Origin: Gnetum montanum
Taxonomy: Eukaryota; Streptophyta; Gnetopsida; Gnetales; Gnetaceae
DNA length: 64,000 bases
Direction: 5' to 3'
Assembly: GCA_015680685.1 (NCBI GenBank)
Contig: MNCI01010021.1
Span: 480,792 to 544,791, forward strand
Shown: positions 32,209-43,720 of the stretch, in pieces
Layout: each line of letters begins with the position of its first letter
Numbering within the stretch: the first letter of the stretch is position 1
Position numbers and translations under genes: made by a program
Notes under the pieces: model-generated
The model's database searches: none
The model's input: only the letters and a program-made list of their open reading frames with translations
What the model was told of the DNA's origin: nothing

Positions 32209-35133
32209 ATGAACACCGTAAACACCACCTCTACAACCACCCAAGTCACCGACATCGTAGGCACCATGGCTGTCCAACAGCCCTCGATCCAACAACCTGC
32301 GGTACAACCCATAGTGGGGCCTCGCCAGTCCCTTAGATTGCAAGGGAGGAACCCGTTGTCTAACATCATAACTCAAGACCAGTACAACTTCATATGCGTG
32401 AAAATACAAGCCAGCCTAGCTGTGGACTGAGCCAAAATGGAAGTCAAGAGGGAATACAAAATTTTCTACAGGGGAGGACAAGAGTTCATTCCTTCCCCAT
32501 ACGACATCATCCCTCTTCCAGAGCCTTCCCATGAGCTCATCACACAACTCCTCCTGCAAAGAAGCTAGTCGCTAGATCAGCCTGTAGTAAATCCTCAACC
32601 GGAAGAGGAGGATAAGTTCGCAGCTCAATCCGAGCATGAAGACTCATACCACACCCTTAGCCCACAAACTTATATTAACCCGTTGTTTCACCCATTCACG
32701 GGTGAAACTACATCCCTCCAGCCTTTGAACATCACGCAAGCACATGCGCCTCAACAAGACGTAGCTGCTCTCATCCCTATTCCTCCACCAACCGATGTTC
32801 AAGTCAACACGCTTCCCCTCGCAATTCCTCCCGCAGCCACGGCACCCCCGTTCTTACAGATGCAACCCCCTCAAAACAATGTAGGGGCAACCTTCCCCTC
32901 TCGAGTGATCGGGATGCCGCATTTGATACCAACATCTACATCTGCCCATTATATCCCCCGGGTCCAAACTCACGGAGCCCCTTTTACCGCTGTAACTCAA
33001 CAAGTTCAGGGGATTCCTACACAAAACATGACCGGACAATGGGCAGCAATTGGTGCTCAACCACATCAACCCCCTCACTACAACGTACCACCTCACACAA
33101 TTCCACTGGTCAACATCCCCCAAACACAACCACAACAGCAATCCCTTGCCCACAATATGCAGCCTCTGATACCACCTGCTATAAATATTCCACAAGTACA
33201 ACCGCCAACTACACAGCTTTCAGCCTTCCAACCTACCATCCAACAATCTAATCTGTACACTATACCACATCCCCAAGCTGCTACCTCACCTAGTGCTCAA
33301 AACTGGACAGATGCTAAAAAACTAATGCAAGAACTAACTGACGAGGTCAAACGCCTCAAAACAGTCGCCAACAAAGAGTTGAAGGTAGTGGACTTTTACC
33401 ACAATAACCCCATCAGCTCTTCCGTTTCACCCCTAACCTTACCCAAGGGTGTATCATTGCCTACGCTAACTAAATATAATGGGAAGATAGACCCCAATGT
33501 TCACCTTATAACATTTAGACTAGAATGCGCATTACTTTAGGCATGGCCGCACACCATTTTGCGAGTGTTTCCTATGTCTCTCGCAGGGAGAGCACTTGAT
33601 TGGTATCGGGCCTTGCCAAGAAACTCGATATTTTCTCTAGAGGAGTTGTTACATCAATTTGTTACTAGGTTCAAGTATAACTTGAAACCTAAAGCGACAC
33701 TTGACAGTCTTATACAGGTCAAATAAGCACATCTAGAACCCATACAAAAATTCATCCAAAGGTGGAGTGCTACGCTCAATGAGCTCCATGAGCCGATCCC
33801 ACAGACGTATCTACTCACCATTCTAAAAGGGTCTGTCAACGACTTTTTCAAATCCAAGTTATATTACCTCAACGCGCGTAACCTCAATCAAGCCTTTGTA
33901 CAAATTAAAAACATAAAGGAGGCGGCCCAAAATAGCCACGATCCTGCGTATTTAGCCTTTAAGAATCAACACAGTAAAAAAGATAAAGAAAAGGCTAAAA
34001 CAACTATAGCAGCGTTTGCAGAAACACAGCAAGCAAACATGGGACAAAAAAGCAAACCACCCATTGCCTCTACTAATTACACTAAACCCACTCTCGCGAC
34101 CACACCAGAATCATCCTCATCACAAAACCCAACACCGAATGGTACAATAAACTTCGAGAGGAAAGAACCCTCCCAATACACACCACTACCCATGAAACCA
34201 TCGCAATTGTTTGACCAACTCCTGAAAGTTGGGTTAATGAAACACAAACAGTTATCCCCTGCCGCTATCCAGAGACATGATCGGTTCTGTCAACTGGTTC
34301 AGAACCCAAGCTTAGCAACGCCGGATGAACCCCCAGTACCAAAAGGTTTTAGAATGGATTGCTTCTGCGACTATCACCAACGTTATGGGCATGGCACGGA
34401 TTACTATTTCACCCTAAAACAAGACATACAACGAATGATCGATGGAGGTCAAATCACTTTTGATGAGGCCAACCCGATCCAACCGCAGAACCAGGCTATG
34501 GGAGTGTATAAAGACCCTCTGAATACCAAAGAGGCACCGTACGTTATTAACACAATCTACCTAGATAACGAACCTGAAACACCTAGCATTAACACTATCC
34601 ACTCTGATCATGATCAGCAAATGCCTAATAAACCATTTGTAGTACGTATTCTACCCACTACATCAACATCCATGCCTCAACCTTCATGCCCCCCACAGAA
34701 GCCTTATGTCGTCCAAGTACCCCCTGCCGTAGCAACTTCTAACACCCCAACACATGAAAAACCATACGTGGTGCACGTACCTCCCATCGCTGCTACCGCA
34801 AACTCACCAACCCCTCCTATTCGGCCTGCCCCTTATGTAGTCCGAGTACCACCTGCCGTCGCAACAGCGGAGGTACAACCTCCAGCTAGGCTGACTCCGT
34901 ACATCGTTAGGACACCCGAACGTCCTAGTGATCACCAATCCCCTAATTCCCAAACACAAAATAAACCAAGCCCCTATGTCATCAAGGTGCCTAGCCAGTC
35001 TGGTACCCAACCGCAAACGACTGTCCAACCGCAACCCTGCCCAACTCCATACGTAGTACGAATCCCAAGGCAACCTGAGGCCTCAAAACCAACCGCACCC
35101 CCCGCGTCACACATGAGAACGCTTAGCAGATAA
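32209..35133 (+). pseudogene. Gag of element E with PYVVxVPP repeat tail
   Basis: Start at 32209 (MNTVNTTSTTTQ). One frame runs to 35131 with stops only at 32428, about 32566, 33538 and 33724; the last two replace Gln seen in element F or implied by context. In order: an N-terminal domain (SLRLQGRNPLS, DQYNFICVKIQASL, EFIPSPYDIIPL), a Pro/Gln-rich linker (32683-33300), a capsid-like domain (LPTLTKYNGKIDPNVHLITF, AGRALDWYRALP, HQFVTRFKYNL, IQKFIQRW), a knuckle-like CDYHQRYGHGTDYYFTLK with the final Cys lost, and a tail with about seven PYVV[RQH]VPP units (34630-35080). It would form particles and bind RNA. Confidence 0.85.
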
Positions 35134-35215
35134 GCTTACGCATGAGCGCTTAGAGAAGGAGCATCAATGGCTAGCCTTAGGACCTCCTAAACCTACTCCA
35201 TTAAATGCGATACCC

Positions 35216-36396
35216 ATGACACAACCTAACGATCAATCAAACACAGGCCATGAGGGTGAATCATCCAGAAAACACGATATGTCTGAAACAACGACTCTGG
35301 GCAAAAATGACAAACCAACGACGCACGAAATAAAACTACTAGGCCTAATGGACCAAGTCACTGCCGACAAACATGCGCCCAACAGTAGAGATCTAGCGAC
35401 GGCTCTAACACAGGTCACACAAGCGCTTAAACAAAAGAACACTTCACTAAGCCTATACGACCTAGTGTTAGCATCATAAACCCATCGTGAAGCTTTAGTG
35501 CGCATGTTAACATCTATCCCAGTAAGCGAGGACTTGCCTCCAAATGAACCTTCAATTCATGTGGTGATGTACTCGCCTCAAAGATCAACTTCCAAGCCAC
35601 TAAGTTTCCACAATAACAACATCAAGCTGGATGAGAAAACTGGAGGGGTAACTACAGCCCCTATGTTTATAACAATAAGAGTAAACCAATTCAAGATACA
35701 TAGGGTCCATGTAGATGACGGAGCTGCCACAAACGTAGTCCCATATCCCATCATCGAACAACTCGGGCTCACAGAGCTAATCAGAGCAACTGCCACCACA
35801 TGCTTGAAATCATTCAGCGGGTCACGCGTGATAGTTAAAGGCACCGTGACCTTCGACTTCATAGCAGGGGACCAATTCCCCACATCCGTCGACTTCGTAG
35901 TAATCGATGAGATGCCAGGATTCAACCTAATATTAGGAAGGCCCTAGTTAGCCCAACTGAAAGTAGTCTCATCCCCTATACACCAAGAGATTCATCTGCC
36001 TTATGAAGGTGGTGAAATCATCATACACGGGGAGGCTGCTACACCCATCATCTCATCGTACATAGACACAGACCAAGGTTCAGAGGTTAAGCTCGAAGAG
36101 CCTAGACAACATGACATAAATGAACAACAATTGGTAGGCGGTAATCCTTTAAACATAGAAGAAAATCCACCCAAAGCAGAAATACCCGGGCCTAACATTG
36201 TACATACGCAACCTCACCTAGAAACCACAACTGACACAGAAACTGTGATACATACAGAAGCGCAAGAAAACACTAACGTGGAAACAATTCCATCAGACGT
36301 CCCTTGGGCTGAATTACCCTTCAACGTGATCAGTGAAGGGGACGCTGAATATAGAATTATACCTACTAACTCTACTCCCAACGTTAAAATGTGAAA
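35216..36396 (+). pseudogene. Protease region of element E
   Basis: Shifted by one base relative to gag, so protease would need frameshifting or was displaced by an indel near 35133-35216. The active site reads VHVDDGAATNVVPYPIIEQL (35710-35770) and the domain ends with FNLILGRP at 35925-35947, the standard gypsy protease order. A TAG follows ILGRP. Downstream, HQEIHLPYEGGEIIIHGE (35980-36030) is also kept in element F (HQEIHLPYEDGQVIIHGE). An acidic, Thr-rich tail runs to 36394. It would cut the polyprotein. Confidence 0.85.
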
Positions 36397-36990
36397 AATC
36401 AAAAAATTACTAAATCAATAAAAAAAAACACCATGGTCTGAAATGACGTTAAAATACAACTAATCCGGGACAACGTTAAACTATCATGTCCGCAACGACA
36501 TAAAACTAGCCACGATCAGAAATGGTCGGTCAACTGAGAAATCCACCCGTGTCATTTGAAATGTTCCTTGCTTACACTAGGGCCCGAAATGGCCTTAAAG
36601 TACGCAAATGACCCAAAATGGCCTTAAACTAGTGTGAATTTGGCCCGAAATGGCCTCAAACTAGATCATCCACTTATACTTTGTTTTCCTCTCTAATTCC
36701 AGCTCACTGTTCGAATTTACGCTTGCATTGCCATGTTGTTAATAACAATTTTCGCGATTATCTTTTGTTTATCATTATACTCTGACTTATAATTACATCT
36801 GCACATTACACTTAAACCACAAAAACAAACCAAAACATTTTACATTGACGTGTCGTGTTTGCAATTAAACTCAAAATCAACAAAAAAAAATTTATACATG
36901 AAATGATGTACAAGTATAAGAGTTAACTGGTTTCATTCATCTCAATTTACAATTCCCATATAAATTTGAGTCAGAATAGTTTCACAACTA
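36397..36990 (+). repeat. Spacer with GAAATGGCCTTAAA repeats
   Basis: Noncoding. It contains several units of the type CCCGAAATGGCCTTAAA (about 36575-36665) and related ACGTTAAA/GACATAAAACT segments. Element F has the counterpart after its protease (51090-51145: TTTAAGGCCTTTTCAGGCC). It then meets the 3' end of the antisense gene. Confidence 0.6.
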
Positions 36991-37095
36991 AAGCTAAACA
37001 TCAGGGATAGGAGGATCATCCCCTTTGGACCCGTTGGCATTATGGGCCCCCATTCCACTGGGGCCAGCTTCGTAGACATCGTCACCGCCTTGATC

Positions 37096-37194
37096 CTGAA
37101 AATGCAAAAAGAGACAATCAACGTGAGAATAAAAGAAAGACAAAACTTTCAAACATTATGCAACGAACGAATTTCATACTAACAAAATGCTTAC
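37096..37194 (-). other. Antisense gene intron 5
   Basis: Donor CCTATG|GTAAGCATT, acceptor TTTTTGCATTTTCAG|GATCAAGG on the minus strand. Splicing joins LGGSPM to DQGGDDVYEAG in frame. Confidence 0.65.
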
Positions 37195-38259
37195 CATAGG
37201 GGATCCCCCTAAGCCGAATTCCAGTTAGCGAAGGATTTCCTCTTCCGAGACACTGGTCCAATCAGTCCCATCAAGACCTAGGTTGACATCTGCCAAGGCC
37301 TTTCCCTTGTTAACAGCTAACCAAGTGGGACATTTTAAAGGGAATTCACCCACTGACACCTCCCCAGAAGCGGTTGTGATTACCCTTGTAGGTGACTCCA
37401 TCTCAACAGTTGTGTTCTGAGCAAAGGTATCGAATGCAGAGCGCAGACCCAAACCCTCCACAAACATCTCAAGCTAACGTTTTTCAATAGACACCTCTTT
37501 CAATGATTTCTTATAATGATTCTTGTGGTTCTTTTCATCCTGACCCCATTTGCATACCTTGGAAGCGAAAGCTTTCCAATCTTGGCACTTGAGGTTTAGC
37601 AGATCCACCTGGGCCTTACGCTCTGCTAGTCTCCATGTCAGTGACGCATGGCGATTGAGTAGGTTCCAGTATCTAGTATACGTGACCTCGAAAGTCCGCC
37701 AAGAGTGATCACCACTTAGTTTAGCACAGGCAAACTCATACTGAGCCTTGAGATCGTCACGCTCAACTGATAATTTGGAAACTTCCCTCTCCTTTGCTTG
37801 AATTTGTAACCACAACTATTCGACAAAACGCCTACAGGTCCACAGCGATTTAGCGTTGTGAATGAGACCTTCCACCACTTTGTCATAAACTAGCCTTGGC
37901 ACCTGCTCGACTTCTGGGGATAGTATGGGCAAACTCTCTATGCTAACTATCTCAGAAGGATCCCACCTTAGTTTAGCACCTATGTACACGAAAAGAACAA
38001 ATGCTAAAACAACAAAAATAGTGTGTGAAACTCTAAAGTTGCAAACAACTCGAAACATATATAGCTATCTCAAGGTGGACTTCCTGAATTCATTCAACAA
38101 CTTCCTCAGTGATACCAGCCACAAAATCCATTTTACTTGGCATCTCTGTCCAAGTAAATGGCCCATGAGTGCGAGACGGACTAACCTCCGTGGTCCTTTC
38201 AGGGGGAACCATTTTCATGGGCACGTCCAGTCGCATTGTTCTAGTTTCACTACCTTCTT

Positions 38260-38343
38260 CTGGAAGGGATGAAAAACTTAAAAATAAACTATCATAGAAA
38301 CAACAACTCACAAAGCAACGCAATAAAATAAAAGAAAACATAC
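38260..38343 (-). other. Antisense gene intron 4
   Basis: Donor GAACATG|GTATGTTTTC, acceptor CATCCCTTCCAG|AAGAAGG on the minus strand, with a clear pyrimidine tract. Splicing joins EGDKEH to EGSETR via a split Glu codon. Confidence 0.65.
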
Positions 38344-38580
38344 CATGTTCCTTGTCCCCTTCTGGGTTTGGAGGGTCGCCAAGGTCCAACCTTCCCTTGA
38401 GAAAGCTACTGAACATTTCATCGACACCACTTTGGTCATCCACCAGTTTGGTCTCCGTGGTCTCTTCCCATAGCTCCTCCATCTTTTCCACTTGATCCTT
38501 GCCGGCCTCTTCCTCATCGGTCACCAACTCTGTTGAAGCTTCTTCCTCTTCAATGATAGTCTCTAATTCCTGCCTCCTCA

Positions 38581-38685
38581 CTTATCAAGTCAAGTCTAAA
38601 GGCATCAGTGGCATGTAAGTGGTCAAAGTACAAATTATGAATAAGACGAAAACCATAAAGCAACAAGTGTACTAAGTTTACTTAC
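38581..38685 (-). other. Antisense gene intron 3
   Basis: Donor CCCGAG|GTAAGTAAAC (strong consensus), acceptor TGATAAG|TGAGG (weaker pyrimidine tract). Splicing joins FKMPAR to RRQELE through a split Val codon. Confidence 0.55.
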
Positions 38686-39732
38686 CTCGGGCAGGCATCT
38701 TGAACCGTATATGCTTAACCCGTGGCTCGTCCACATTTAAGGCCTCCTCAGTTGAACATTCATGCTTTGTCAGCTTTAACTTGGCCTTGCCAATGGTCTC
38801 TTTAATAACCCGTTCTACTCTTTTCGCAGTATAAGGCACATCGTCTGGTTCCAACCCCACACTATCACATGTTAGGATTGAGGTACCAGATGATCCCCCT
38901 ATCGTGATAGATACAGATTCATCAATTCCCTCGGGCGCATCTTGGGACTCAGCTGTTTCAAACAAATGGTTGATCCACGGGCGAGATAATTGACCTCGAT
39001 CTCGTAGAACATACTTATTGTCCGCACGAACCACCAGAAACTTGGCTAAGCAGCGAAGATAACCAACAAAGAAGGCAAAGGTAAAGTGGGACTGCACCTC
39101 AACATTTGAGCGCAATCACACTATCTCCTTGTTGAGACCCGACAACAAAAATTGGGCCTAGTTATAACAAATTTTGGTTTCTAGGACGGTTCACATAATA
39201 TGCACAGCCTCAACACCAAGACTCCGCACTTGAGAAAGGGACTTAGGGAATACCTGCGCCCTAAACAAGGGATATAATTAATTAACTTCCTCAACTTTTG
39301 ACTTCCCCTGCATAGGAAATCCCTTAGCACCCTTGGTAATGCCCAACCAGTCCTCTAATTCACAAACCATATGAAGCTCTTTATGAGCCCTGTCCAAAGC
39401 TACACTTATACCATCCGCCGGTACACCAAACAGGTTTCAAAAGAATTTAGGCGACAGATGGAAAACTATCTTAACACCCTTAATCCAGGTGTTGTATTAA
39501 GAGACAGACGTGTCGAAGGAATCCATGATCCCGATCATTTCTGCTATTGACACATCAGGGCTCGGGGTTGTAAAGAGCTCCATAAGACCGGCATCATCTA
39601 AACAACGAACGATGGATGGCAGGGCATGGTTATGCAACCATTTTTGAGCCTTACTGACCTCCCCAAAATTCATTGACAGGGTAGTCTCAGTTCGTCCTAT
39701 TGTGACAGGGTCTCCCCCAGGAGGGACATCAA

Positions 39733-39821
39733 CTGTAGATACAATTTGAAACCATTACATCAGTATAACCCTCAGCAATTGAACAAACATGTTACCCCAT
39801 CTAGAAAATATTGTCATTTAC
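39733..39821 (-). other. Antisense gene intron 2
   Basis: Donor TTGAAG|GTAAATG, acceptor TATCTACAG|TTGATG on the minus strand. Splicing joins SKSTIE to DVPPGG via a Val codon split 1+2. Confidence 0.65.
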
Positions 39822-40090
39822 CTTCAATTGTGGACTTAGATGTGCTACCCAAGTCAGAGTCACAAGGAAAAATTGGTCCCTTATGCGACCAATCTCCATG
39901 CAACCATCCATGAGCTTTGCACAGTGCGAACGCTCTAGAGAACCGTTTGTGAAAGTGGAAAATATCACCCTTGGTTTGAGCTAATTCAGCTCCACGAAGG
40001 GTGGGACCTGCCATAAAGGTCTCTAGAGCGGTATGAGCTAGAGCAAGCTCATCATCCTTAACGCATGTTCCGTCTGGGTTGACTTGGGGC

Positions 40091-40162
40091 CTACAAAAGA
40101 ATGAATGTCAAAACAAAAGAAAATGCCAAATGGCGAAAAGAAACAAGCTTAAACGATCCTAC
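40091..40162 (-). other. Antisense gene intron 1
   Basis: Donor GATAG|GTAGGATC, acceptor TTTTGTAG|GCCCC on the minus strand. Splicing joins RVD to PQVNPDG through a shared Arg codon and keeps the frame. Confidence 0.65.
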
Positions 40163-40421
40163 CTATCCACCCGGTACACTGTGCCAGGAGGGTTCTGGAA
40201 CAGCGTGTGTGCACATGCGGCTAAAAACAAGGTGTTGTTAAGATAATCATGCCCTCACGGTAATTGGGCCTACACGTGCACTAACGAGCATGTAGACCTA
40301 GGCCCGCTGGAAGAACCGTCCTCAGTTACAAGTGGCCCCTCGTCAATGTCTTCCATGAAGACCGCGACACCCTCCAAGGCTCCTAGCAACATGGCCTTAA
40401 GCACGCTCCGAACTACCTTTT

Positions 40422-41390
40422 ATGGATGGCTTCTCGGGATACAACTAGATACGTATTAACCCCGAGCATCAGCTCCGAACTACCTTTGTGACACCATGGG
40501 GAACCTTTTGTTATACAATGATACCCTTCGGCCTCAAGAATGCTGGGGCCACATATCAACGGGCGATGACATTGATTTTTAGCGATTACATGTTACACTC
40601 GCTCAACAACTACGTGGATGACATTGTGGTTAAATCAAAGACATCGGAACAACATGTACAAGATCTTGATTTAGTACTAAAACATTGTTTAATATATGAG
40701 CTGAGACTTAATCCAAAGAAATGCATCTTCGGCATCAAGACAGGAAAAATTCTTGGATTTATAGCCTCAGAAGCAGGGATACGAGTAGACCCTGATAAGT
40801 TAAGGCCATAACAAACCTGAAACCACCTAGCAACCTTACCGAACTTCGAGGTCTACAAAGTAGATTACAGTTTATTAGGTGTTTCATAGAAAAATTAACA
40901 GACAAATTAAAACCTATGAACCACTTGCTACGTAAGAACGTCCATTTTGAATGGACTCCACAGTGCCAGGAAGCATTCGACAATATTAAAGCAGCACTCG
41001 TCAATTTACCCACGGTGTATCCACCTCAAAATGATAAACCGTTTTACATCTACCTCGCCACTTCAGATTCGTCAATCGCATCTATGCTTTTCCAGAAACA
41101 AAATGATGGAACCGAAGTCCCTGTCTATTACTTAAGCCATGCATTAGTTGCCCACGAGAAAAAGTATAACGAGGTGGAGAAGTCATGTTTAGCCCTGGTC
41201 TTTTCTCTAAAGAAATGGTGACATTACCTCTTCCGTAATCAAGCTAACATAATCTGCAAGGATAATGTACTCAGATCCATCACTAGAAATATTTATGAGA
41301 CAAGTCGAATAGCTTGTTGGAAAGCCATGATAGCCAAGTTTGACCTACATTACATAGCGCAATCATCAGTTAAGGGTCAAGCCATAGCAA
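40422..41390 (+). pseudogene. Reverse transcriptase (N-terminus missing) and first RNase H of element E
   Basis: Begins in mid-RT at FMDGFSGYN (40422), followed by a TAG where Gln is usual, then TTFVTPWGTFCY, MIPFGLKNAGATYQRAMTLI and the intact catalytic box NYVDDIVVKSK. LRLNPKKCIFGIKTGKILGF follows. The usual upstream RT residues (VDFR.LN, PLP) are absent; antisense-gene sequence stands there instead. A frameshift near 40805 leads into RNase H 1: FEWTPQCQEAFDNIK, YLATSDSSIASMLFQ, HEKKYNEVEKSCLALVFSLK. A TGA at 41219 replaces Arg. Confidence 0.9.
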
Positions 41391-42050
41391 ATCAAATGAC
41401 CACGTCACCAATGCATGACCAAGCAACGATAGAGCCAGAATTCCCAGATGAAAATGTAAGTGCAATAAACATAGTACCCAATGACTACGATGCCATTCTA
41501 AACTTTGATGGAGCATCCACCTCTCGAGGGGGAAGTGCTACCACTGTCATCACCTATCCCTTCGGGGAGATTAGATCCTTTACTTATCGTTTCAACTTTC
41601 ACTGTACCAACAACATAGCAGAGTACGAAGGTCTCCTTACAGGTCTTGCGGTAACACTAGCTTCAAGCATCACACGACTGGTGGTCAGAGGAGATTCACA
41701 ACTGGTTTTGAACCAAATCATAGATATTTATACATGCAAAGAGCAACATTTACAACCATACTGTGACTTGGAAAAACATTTAATGAGGCGATTTGAAAAC
41801 ATCGATGTGCAACACGTCTCTAGAAATGATAATACCATCGCAGACGCACTGGCCACCTTAGCATTGAACATATCGCCTGACATGTTCCATATATTACCAA
41901 GCTCCATAATCAGTTGTGCCAAACCAATAACCGATACTCCTGATACGTTGCCAATTGCATCCGTTAGTACAACACACGCGATAGAATGGTATGATGACAT
42001 AAAAGAGTACCTTCTACGGGATGAAACACTGCAACACTTAACGAATGCAT
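41391..42050 (+). pseudogene. Second, archaeal-type RNase H of element E
   Basis: Within one open frame (41327-42052): LNFDGASTSRGGSATTVI with the first catalytic Asp, NNIAEYEGLLTGLAVTL with the Glu, VVRGDSQLVLNQI with the next Asp, and DNTIADALATLAL with the last. All four acidic residues appear present. This extra domain between RNase H and integrase is known from the Tat lineage of Ty3/gypsy and is the best evidence for placing E there. Open for 241 codons, so among the best preserved parts. Confidence 0.9.
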
Positions 42051-43225
42051 AAAAAGACGCGGTACGAAAACGTTCTAGGCAATACGCACTGGTAGGGGAC
42101 ATGTTGTGTCGTCGATCCTACGAAGGCATATTACTAACATGCATTAGTAGTACTGATGCCCAAACCATTGTTGAACAAGTACATGATGGACTATGCGGAG
42201 GACACATAGCACCAAAAGCAATGGCAACAAAGATAAGACGCTTAGGCTATTATTGGCCACACATGGAGTATGATTGTCTCTCCAAGGCTAAAACATGCAA
42301 TACCTGTCAAAGACATAGCAATCTAATCCATGTCTCACCAAATGAGTTGCATACAGCACAAATCATGTGGCTCTTTCAAAAGTGGGGGTTGGACCTTATC
42401 ATACCAATAACACCCTCATCTTCTACAGGGCATAGTTTCATCATAACCGTAATAGAATATTTCACGAAGTGGATAGAAGCTGTGCCCCTTCGAAAGACCA
42501 CATCTAAACACGTATGCAACTTCATTCTCAAAAATATTGTAACCCATTTTGGCATTCCCATGACAATCATCACTGACAACGGGCCACAATTCAGCAATGC
42601 CGAAACCAACACTTTTTGTGAAAGTCTGGGGATCAAAAATTCATTTTCATCCCCTTATTACCCTCAGAGTAATGGGCAAGCAAAGGTAACAAACAAAACC
42701 ATCATTACAATACTTAAAAAGATGCCTACCCAAAGCAAGCGAAGGTGGCACGAACAGTTGGTATACGCACTGTGGGCATATCGCATGACACATCGAACTT
42801 CAACAGGTAAAACGCCATATAGCCTTGTTTACGATTCAGAAGTTGTTTTACCTTTGGAATTGTAGGTACCATCTTTAAGGATCACACTTTCTAGACTCCT
42901 CGACGAAGAGAAAAATAATGACCTATGCATCATTGACCTGGACTCGGTGAAAGAGAAACACATACGTGCACTTGATCAGATTGAATGGTACCAAAAACAA
43001 CAACGGCAACGCCATCGGCATGACATTCATAAGTGCCCCATCAAAGAAGGTGACCTTGTACTTAAGGCCGTTCGGGAACACTCGAAAAAATTCTCATCCA
43101 ACTGGGAAGGGTCCTACTTGGTCACCAAAGCATACGACAACAGAGCATTCAAGTTAGCTGATATGAAAGGGCATGAGCTTGAAAATCCTACCAATCACTC
43201 ATTCTTGAAACCATTCTATATTTGA
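42051..43225 (+). pseudogene. Integrase of element E, catalytic Glu changed to Lys
   Basis: Zinc finger HDGLCGGH ... CNTCQRH (H2C2). Core: FQKWGLDLIIPITP (first Asp), TVIEYFTKWIEAVPL, VTHFGIPMTIITDNGPQFS (second Asp) and PYYPQSNGQAKVTNKTI, where NGQAE is expected: the third catalytic residue is Lys. It continues WHEQLVYALWAYRMTHRTST and a C-terminal domain (EGDLVLKAVREHSKKFSSNW, EGSYLVTKAYDNRAF, HSFLKPFYI). TAG at 42863 interrupts before the C-terminal part (42947-43225). Confidence 0.9.
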
Positions 43226-43229
43226 GTAC

Positions 43230-43720
43230 AAGCTCAGGTACGTTTGAGTCCTGGCGTCATGACTATCAACTGATACCACAGCTCGTCCTGGAATCATGAC
43301 TATAAACTGATACCACAGATCATCCTGGAATCATAACTATAAACTGATACCATAGCTCGTCCTGGAATCATGACTATAAACTGATTCCACAGCTCATCCT
43401 AGAATCATGATGGTAAACTGATACCATAGAACAGTCCTGGAATCATGACTATAAACTAATACCACAACTCGTCCTAGAATCATGACTATAAATTGATACC
43501 ATAGCTCGTACTAGAATCATGACTATAAACTGATACCACAGCTCATCCTGGAATCATGACTATAAACTGATACCACAGCTCATCCTGGAATCATGATGGT
43601 AAACTGATACCATAGAACAGTCCTATAATCATGACTTAAAACTGATACCATAGCTCGTCCTGGCATCATGAAGATAAACTGATATTGCACTATGTCTATA
43701 ATGATGATAAACTAGCACCC
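43230..43720 (+). repeat. 37-bp tandem repeat in the 3' region of element E
   Basis: About twelve units with the core AAACTGATACCACAGC and TCCTGGAATCATGACTAT, spaced 36-39 bases. Related units occur inverted in element F at 50730-50960 (for example GTCATGATGCCAGGAC). Confidence 0.9.

Larger units (their letters stand above)
36994..40400 (-). pseudogene. Antisense multi-exon gene inside element E
   Basis: Minus-strand coding blocks are joined by five introns with GT-AG ends: 40091-40162, 39733-39821, 38581-38685, 38260-38343 and 37096-37194 (72-105 bases). Each junction keeps the reading frame. Exons contain NPPGTVYRVD, KGDIFHFHKRFSRAFALCKA, AFFVGYLRCLAKFLVV, an acidic block (ETIIEEEEASTELVTDEEEA), a coiled-coil-like part (KLSVERDDLKAQYEFACAKL) and a Gly/Asp-rich end before TAG at 36994-36996. 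A sixth intron ending at about 37985 is likely but its donor is unclear. Several exon stops (for example near 39500 and 37228) show decay. It lies between protease and RT and is absent from element F. Family not recognised; antisense ORFs are known in some Tat elements but usually between pol and the 3' LTR. Confidence 0.7.

Noticed and set aside
37816-38058. Signal-anchor-like hydrophobic N-terminus of a separate protein
   Set aside because: The hydrophobic stretch most likely lies in an intron of the antisense gene, ending at the acceptor near 37985.
36994-40014. Minus-strand ORFs as part of a separate nested DNA transposon or retrotransposon
   Set aside because: No terminal repeats, target duplication or transposase motif bound the segment; the in-frame introns fit one gene better.
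43230-43720. CRISPR-like array
   Set aside because: There are no unique spacers; whole ~37-bp units repeat head to tail inside a retrotransposon.
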